Made by a program: the position numbers and the translations under genes. Positions 59,290-64,000 of a DNA stretch of 64,000 nt are shown here, piece by piece. Source of the DNA: Phycisphaera sp. (GTDB lineage Bacteria; Planctomycetota; Phycisphaerae; Phycisphaerales; SM1A02); the NCBI GenBank assembly GCA_016124975.1, contig WGMP01000002.1, positions 41,012 to 105,011 of the forward strand. The letters run 5' to 3'. Numbering within the stretch: position 1 is the first letter of the stretch; every line of letters starts with the position of its first letter. The notes below the pieces were generated by a model. It saw nothing but the letters and a program-made list of their open reading frames with translations, had not been told where the DNA came from and searched no databases.

Positions 59290-61179
59290 ATGACGACCGC
59301 CATCTGGGCAGGACGCCTCGAAGGCCAGGCCGACTCGCTCTTCCGCGAGTTCAACGACTCGCTCGCGTTCGACCGCACGCTCGTCCGCGAGGACATCGAG
59401 GGCTCCGTCGCGTGGTCGAAGGCGATCATGCGCGCAGGCGTGATCACGGAGGGCGAGCAGCGCGAGATCGCGGCCGCCCTCGCGGAGATCCTGACGCTGG
59501 CGCACGAGGACCCGTCGTCGATCGTCGACGCGGCCGACGAGGATGTCCATTCGTGGGTCGAGCGCCAGCTCATCGCCCGCGTCGGCGACCTCGGCAAGAA
59601 GCTCCACACGGGCCGAAGCCGCAACGACCAGGTCGCCACCGACCTGCGCCTCTGGACCGCGCGGCAGCTGAAGCTCCGCCAGAGCGAGCTCAAGGCCGCG
59701 ATGAACGCGCTCGTCGACCTCGCAGAGCGCGAGAAGACGACGCCGTTCCCGGGCTACACGCATCTCCAGCGCGCGCAGCCGATCCTGTTCGCGCACTGGT
59801 GCCTCGCGTATGTCGAGATGTTCCGCCGCGACCTCGAGCGGCTCTCCGACGCGCTCAAGCGCGTGCGCTCGTCGCCGCTCGGCTCGGGGGCGCTCGCGGG
59901 CACGGCGTATCCGATCGACCGCGAGCAGCTTGCGAAGGACCTCGGCTTCCGCGCGCCGACCGCGAACTCGCTCGACGCCGTCAGCGACCGTGACTTCGTG
60001 ATCGAGACGCTGTCGGCGTGCGCGCTCTGCGCGGTGCATCTCTCGCGCTTCGCAGAGGACCTCATCTTCTACTCGACGAGCGAGGCTTCGCTCATCGAAC
60101 TGCCGGACGCCTTCACCTCGGGCAGCTCGTTGATGCCGCAGAAGAAGAACCCCGACGCGCTCGAGCTCTTCCGCGGGAAGACGGGCCGCCAGATCGGCAA
60201 CCTCGTGACGCTCCTCGTCACGGTGAAGGGCCTGCCGATGGCCTACAACAAGGACCTGCAGGAGGACAAGGAGCCGCTCTTCGACTCGATGCGGCACCTC
60301 TCGATGTGCCTGCGCGTCCTGCCGCCGATGGTGGCGGGCATCAAGGTCAACCGCGAGAACGCGCTCATCGCGGCGGCCGAGGGCTACTCGAACGCGACCG
60401 ACCTCGCCGACTACCTCGTGCGGCTTGGAGTCCCTTTCCGCGAGGCGCATCACCAGGCGGGCCGCCTCGTGCGCAAGGCGATCGAGGCGCATTCCGCGCT
60501 CGAGGAACTGCCAATCGAGGTGATCCGCGAGCAGGCGCCGCGCGCGAACAGCGACATCTACACGCAGCTCACCGTCAGCGCCACGCTCGAGAAGCGCGGC
60601 TCGACCGGCGGCACGGGACCGAAGGCGGTCGAGAGCGCGATCGAGCGCGTGCGCCGCATGCTGCGCGAACGCGCTGTGCCGGCGGGTTCGGGCGAGGTCG
60701 AGTTCCGCCAGGCGCGCATGGACGACCTCGACGCGATCGTCTATCTCGTCGACTACTGGGCGCAGCACGGCGAGAACCTGCCGCGCTCGCGCGAGGACAT
60801 CATGAAGGCGATCCTCGACTTCGGCGTCGCCGTCATCGACGGCCGCGTCGTCGGCTGCGCGGCGCTGTGGATCTACAACCCCGATCTCGCGGAGATCCGC
60901 TCGCTCGGCGTCCACACCGAGTTCCAGGGCCGCGGCATCGGCCAAGGCCTCGTGCGGCACTTCCAGCAGGTCGCGGGGCAGCTCCACATCGACCGCCTGT
61001 TCGTGCTGACGCGCGCGCCCGACTTCTTCGAGAAGTGCGGTTTCCGCCGCGTGTCGATCAACTCGCTGCCTGAGAAGGTGCTGAAGGACTGCGCGACCTG
61101 CCCGAAGAACACGAACTGCGACGAGGTCGCGCTCGTCCACGACACCGTGTTGCCAGAGGCCAACGGCGACGGAAGGTGA
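59290..61179 (+). CDS. argH: Argininosuccinate lyase fused to a GNAT N-acetyltransferase
   Basis: The 629-residue protein has an argininosuccinate lyase (about 1-462; signature GSSLMPQKKNPD at 278-289, KLHTGRSRNDQ at 104-114) followed by a GNAT domain (about 469-620) with the acetyl-CoA loop FQGRGIGQGL (545-554) and a cysteine-rich end (CATCPKNTNC). The same arrangement, ArgH(A), is known from Moritella and some Vibrio, where the acetyltransferase makes N-acetylglutamate. Here it would be a second source besides ArgJ. Both domains look intact. argJ starts 10 bp downstream. Confidence 0.96.
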   Translation: MTTAIWAGRLEGQADSLFREFNDSLAFDRTLVREDIEGSVAWSKAIMRAGVITEGEQREIAAALAEILTLAHEDPSSIVDAADEDVHSWVERQLIARVGDLGKKLHTGRSRNDQVATDLRLWTARQLKLRQSELKAAMNALVDLAEREKTTPFPGYTHLQRAQPILFAHWCLAYVEMFRRDLERLSDALKRVRSSPLGSGALAGTAYPIDREQLAKDLGFRAPTANSLDAVSDRDFVIETLSACALCAVHLSRFAEDLIFYSTSEASLIELPDAFTSGSSLMPQKKNPDALELFRGKTGRQIGNLVTLLVTVKGLPMAYNKDLQEDKEPLFDSMRHLSMCLRVLPPMVAGIKVNRENALIAAAEGYSNATDLADYLVRLGVPFREAHHQAGRLVRKAIEAHSALEELPIEVIREQAPRANSDIYTQLTVSATLEKRGSTGGTGPKAVESAIERVRRMLRERAVPAGSGEVEFRQARMDDLDAIVYLVDYWAQHGENLPRSREDIMKAILDFGVAVIDGRVVGCAALWIYNPDLAEIRSLGVHTEFQGRGIGQGLVRHFQQVAGQLHIDRLFVLTRAPDFFEKCGFRRVSINSLPEKVLKDCATCPKNTNCDEVALVHDTVLPEANGDGR

Positions 61180-61189
61180 CGGGAATCCG

Positions 61190-62455
61190 ATGACACACCC
61201 GCACGCCGACTCCCCTTCCGCTGCGCGCATTGTCGCAGCCACGCACCACTGGCCCCGCGGGTTCCGCGCGGCGGTCGGCGCGGCGGCGATCAAGAAGCAT
61301 GGCCGCGACGACCTTGCGCTCCTCGCCATGCCCGAGGGCGCGACGGCGGCGGCGATCTTCACGCGGAACCTCTTCGCGGCTGCGCCGATCGAGCTTTCGC
61401 GGCGTCACCTCAAGGATTCGCGCGGCCACGCGTCGGCGCTCATCCTGAACTCGGGCTGCGCGAACGCTGCGACGGGCCCGCGTGGGCTCGCGAACGCCCA
61501 GGAGATGGTCGACGCGGTGTCGCTCGCGCTTGGTTGCGCCACGGAGTCGGTGTTCGTCAACTCAACGGGCGTCATCGGCGTCCAGCTGCCGATGGAGCGG
61601 ATCGCGCCTGTCATCCCGAAGATGGCGGCGGGCATCGCCGAGGCGCTCGACGCAGGGCCGCTCGAGCCGTTTGCCCGCGCGATCATGACGACCGACACCA
61701 AGCCGAAGATGAGCGCGCGGCGCATCGAACTCGACGGCGGACGCACCGTGCATGTCGCCGGCGTCGCGAAGGGCGCCGGCATGATCCGCCCCGACATGGC
61801 GACGATGATCTCGGTGCTCGCGACCGACGCGGCGGTCGAACCGAAGGCGCTCGACCGCATCCTGCGCCACGCGGCCGATGCGAGCTACCACCGCATCTCG
61901 GTCGACGGCGACACGAGCACGAACGACTCGGTGTTCGCGTTCGCGTCAGGAGTCGCTGGCGCGTGCGACGAGATCCTGCTTGCGCGCGCGTTCCGCGGGG
62001 TGGCATGCGAGCTTGCGAAGATGATCGTCTGCGATGGCGAGGGCTTCGAGCGCTCGCTCTCGGTGCGCGTGACGGGAGCTGCGACCAAGGCCGATGCGCT
62101 GAAGGTCGCGGAGACGGTCGCGTCGAGCCTCCTCGTCCGCACCGCCATCACGGGCGGCGACCCGAACTGGGGCCGCATCGTCGCGGCCGCCGGCCGCGCG
62201 GGCGTTGCGTTCCGCCCGGGCGACCTTGAGCTCCGCGTCGGCGGCATCCTGATCTTCCGCGACGGCGAGCCCTGCCCCGCCTACGAAGGAAGCATGAAGG
62301 ACGCCGTGCGAGCGGCGTTCAACGGCGCACATGTCGAGGTCGTGATCTCGCTCGGCGCCACCGAAGGCGCCGAGGCGGAGACGAACTCCGACGAGTTCCT
62401 GAGCTGCGGCCTGACGACCGAGTATGTGCGGCTGAACGCCGACTACACGACGTGA
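61190..62455 (+). CDS. argJ: Glutamate N-acetyltransferase / ornithine acetyltransferase
   Basis: The 421-residue enzyme recycles the acetyl group from N-acetylornithine to glutamate. It is an Ntn-type protein that cleaves itself at AGMIRPDMATMIS, leaving Thr205 as nucleophile; STGVIG (125-130) forms the oxyanion hole. DGDTSTNDSVFAFASG and GGDPNWGRIVAAAGRAGV are further signatures. With ArgJ present, ArgE is not needed. It is the last gene of the cluster. Confidence 0.96.
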   Translation: MTHPHADSPSAARIVAATHHWPRGFRAAVGAAAIKKHGRDDLALLAMPEGATAAAIFTRNLFAAAPIELSRRHLKDSRGHASALILNSGCANAATGPRGLANAQEMVDAVSLALGCATESVFVNSTGVIGVQLPMERIAPVIPKMAAGIAEALDAGPLEPFARAIMTTDTKPKMSARRIELDGGRTVHVAGVAKGAGMIRPDMATMISVLATDAAVEPKALDRILRHAADASYHRISVDGDTSTNDSVFAFASGVAGACDEILLARAFRGVACELAKMIVCDGEGFERSLSVRVTGAATKADALKVAETVASSLLVRTAITGGDPNWGRIVAAAGRAGVAFRPGDLELRVGGILIFRDGEPCPAYEGSMKDAVRAAFNGAHVEVVISLGATEGAEAETNSDEFLSCGLTTEYVRLNADYTT

Positions 62456-62526
62456 ATCGATGACGAGCGCGGAGCGAAGCGAAGCGCGAGAAGGTTGCGC
62501 GGGAGGGCGGCCGTCGTATCGTGTGG

Positions 62527-62543
62527 CATCACTTTGAGTGATG
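62527..62543. terminator. Small hairpin after argJ
   Basis: CATCACT-TTG-AGTGATG, a perfect 7-bp stem, lies 71 bp after the argJ stop. It has no T-tract, so its role as a terminator is uncertain. Confidence 0.4.
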
Positions 62544-62605
62544 GCGGAACCGAACGCGCGCTGCGCCCCACAACTGCAGGCTGGGCGTCCGGTGTGCGTG
62601 CGCGG

Positions 62606-62620
62606 CCGCGACCGCTCAGT
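62606..62620. repeat. Single copy of the dispersed GCGGTCGC repeat
   Basis: On the minus strand the sequence after the DUF1573 gene stop reads ACTGAGCGGTCGCGGCC, the core of the arrays at 20926-21081 and 23442-23513. It again lies at the 3' end of a gene. Confidence 0.7.
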
Positions 62621-63856
62621 TCACGGCTTCTTCACGATGTCGCGGATCCAGTGCTTCGCCGTCTTAGCGTCGCCTCCGACCGGAAGCCAGCCCGAATCGC
62701 TCGCGATCGTCGACTCCGCGCCCTTGGGGACGCCGACATCGCCTTCCGGCTTGCCGTCCGTCGAGTAGAGCACGATCGTCAGGACATCGCCTGCCGCATC
62801 CTTCTTGAGCGCCGTCGCGCGGATCGCCTTCTCCGGAACACCGACGGCGACGATCTGCAGTTCCTCGACCTGGCCCGGGCCTGACCCATCGCTCTCGAAC
62901 GCAACCCAGATCGACGAGTGGTAGGTCTTCGCGCGTTCGACGGTGAGCGTCGTTGTGATCGTCGCAGTCGCGCCGGGCGCCAGGATCTTCTGGTCAACCG
63001 CCGTCTCCGTGCAGCCGCAGCTTGCCTTCACCGACTTGATGGTGCGGGCCTTGTCGCCCGCATTCCGAAGGTGGAACTTCGCGACGGTCTTCGTGGGACT
63101 TTCGCCAAACCGAACCATCCCGAGGTCGAGATTCCGGCCGGGCTCAAGGACCACCCCAGCAGATGTCACGGCGCCGGATGCCTCGACCCCAGCGCCAACG
63201 TCTCCGAGTGGCTGGACGCCGCCGACCGGCACCGACATCTGATCGCGCGCGATGACGCGCTTCGCGCTTCGAAGCAGTTCCATCAGTTGCGAATCGCTTG
63301 GCGGCGAGGCTAGATCCATCGCAAACTCGTAGCCAACACCATCGAAATCCGCCGCCCGCTGCCCCGCCACGAATGCCAGCACGGCGGGACGCGTGCGGTC
63401 GAGGACGTGGTCGCCTGCGGTGATCGTGGCGTATCGCATAAACCGCTCGTCAAACTCAGCCGCCGTAAGCGGTTCCGCATTCAACAACTCCCCGACAAAT
63501 CCGCTGGCGGCCTCAAGAACGTTGGGGTCTTGCTTAGAGGCAACCCAGCCCTGCGAGTGCAACCGTCGCGCACAGAACCCAACACCAACCGCGACGGGAT
63601 CCGACATGCGATAGACGGACCGCTTGCCCGAACGGCCGCCTGCGGACCGTTCACTGATGTACTCGTGGCAAAACCATCCATCGCCGCACTGCTTGAAACC
63701 GTACGCATGCTGTATCCGCCATCCACCGCTGTTCCAAGCGTAGATGACACGGCGCTCGCCCTCGGATGGTACGGACAGCTCTGGACTCGAACTCCATCGC
63801 GTCCATCGGCCATGTGACTCCGTCCAACGGCCATGGAGTTTGTCGCCGGTCTGCAA
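62621..63856 (-). CDS. DUF1573 protein, unknown N-terminal domain
   Basis: The 411-residue reading frame starts at a TTG (63856). Residues about 235-340 (NLDLGMVRFGESPTKTVAKF, VKASCGCTETAVDQ) match DUF1573, an Ig-like domain with the CGC-type motif that is usual in secreted planctomycete proteins. The N-terminal 200 residues (RVIYAWNSGGWRIQHAYGFK, CGDGWFCHEYIS) are not recognised. No signal peptide is found, although DUF1573 proteins are normally exported, so the true start may lie further upstream or the gene may be truncated or rearranged at its 5' end. The base composition is less GC rich than elsewhere. Confidence 0.65.
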   Translation of the reverse strand: MQTGDKLHGRWTESHGRWTRWSSSPELSVPSEGERRVIYAWNSGGWRIQHAYGFKQCGDGWFCHEYISERSAGGRSGKRSVYRMSDPVAVGVGFCARRLHSQGWVASKQDPNVLEAASGFVGELLNAEPLTAAEFDERFMRYATITAGDHVLDRTRPAVLAFVAGQRAADFDGVGYEFAMDLASPPSDSQLMELLRSAKRVIARDQMSVPVGGVQPLGDVGAGVEASGAVTSAGVVLEPGRNLDLGMVRFGESPTKTVAKFHLRNAGDKARTIKSVKASCGCTETAVDQKILAPGATATITTTLTVERAKTYHSSIWVAFESDGSGPGQVEELQIVAVGVPEKAIRATALKKDAAGDVLTIVLYSTDGKPEGDVGVPKGAESTIASDSGWLPVGGDAKTAKHWIRDIVKKP

Positions 63857-64000
63857 AAGATGGGGCTTCAGGCTTTCGTGTGGGTTTCGACACCGTCCGC
63901 TCCCGCCGCGCGCCGTGCCGCGTGCGGCTGGCGGTCTCGTGGTCTCTCACGGAGGCGCGGAGGCACAGAGAACAGAGAACGGGACTCGCCGAGATGCGAA
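63857..64000. other. Right edge, no gene recognised
   Basis: A purine-rich stretch of the type CACGGAGGCGCGGAGGCACAG (63949-63969) resembles simple repeats seen between planctomycete genes. The frame of the DUF1573 gene remains open to about 63952 without an ATG. Confidence 0.4.

Overview
The window is one contiguous piece of a high-GC bacterial chromosome, most likely from a planctomycete of the class Phycisphaerae. The strongest lineage marker is the secreted protein at 49591-51663. It ends in two calcium-binding repeats of the type D-x-DGDG-x2-GASDLSTLLNGWG and a terminal ACP, the GC-type dockerin-like tail known from Phycisphaerales. Other supporting traits are many single-copy secreted or lipoprotein genes of unknown function, separated rather than clustered informational genes, and an S21 protein with a long basic tail. 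No tRNA, rRNA, CRISPR array or prophage was recognised.

Layout. 1-8267: start of a methionine synthase gene (minus strand), then a secreted S41 peptidase, two LolA-like periplasmic paralogues, an ABC-2 exporter pair and a zinc-ribbon membrane protein. 8268-20922: a small lipoprotein, an MFS carrier, ribosomal protein S1, two large secreted unknowns, a second MFS carrier, a GT39-like membrane glycosyltransferase and a MacB-type permease, with clear terminators. 20923-23510: repeat-rich DNA on both sides of a sensor kinase and a double zinc-ribbon protein. 23511-27409: a minus-strand operon rpsU-rsfS-panD-hydrolase-trmB. 27473-33175: a YacP-like NYN protein, pdxH, a REP-associated transposase between two REP palindromes, rsmJ and a cystathionine synthase/lyase pair. 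33239-43752: an eight-gene minus-strand cluster built around ExbB, two ExbD proteins and a membrane-anchored von Willebrand A (vWA) protein. 44033-49233: pyrH, frr, nrdR, thrS and infC. 49591-54185: two large secreted proteins. 54257-62455: a complete-looking arginine cluster argR-C-B-F-G-H(A)-J without argD. 62456-64000: a DUF1573 protein in less GC-rich DNA.

The most interesting region is the 33-44 kb cluster. The vWA protein has a TonB-like membrane anchor, with the Ser-x3-His signature in its transmembrane helix and a proline-rich linker, but carries a vWA domain with an intact MIDAS where TonB has its receptor-binding domain. It lies in one overlapping transcription unit with ExbB, two ExbD and four large helical or TPR-like proteins. 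I infer a proton-motive-force-driven envelope machine with a vWA head; its function cannot be read from sequence.

Regulation is unusually readable. The arginine cluster starts with a consensus promoter whose -10 overlaps one of two ArgR boxes. Many genes have a TAnnnT-like element 6-9 nt before the start codon and no Shine-Dalgarno sequence, which suggests leaderless mRNAs. infC most probably starts at AUA. All calls were made by reading the sequence; no database search was run.
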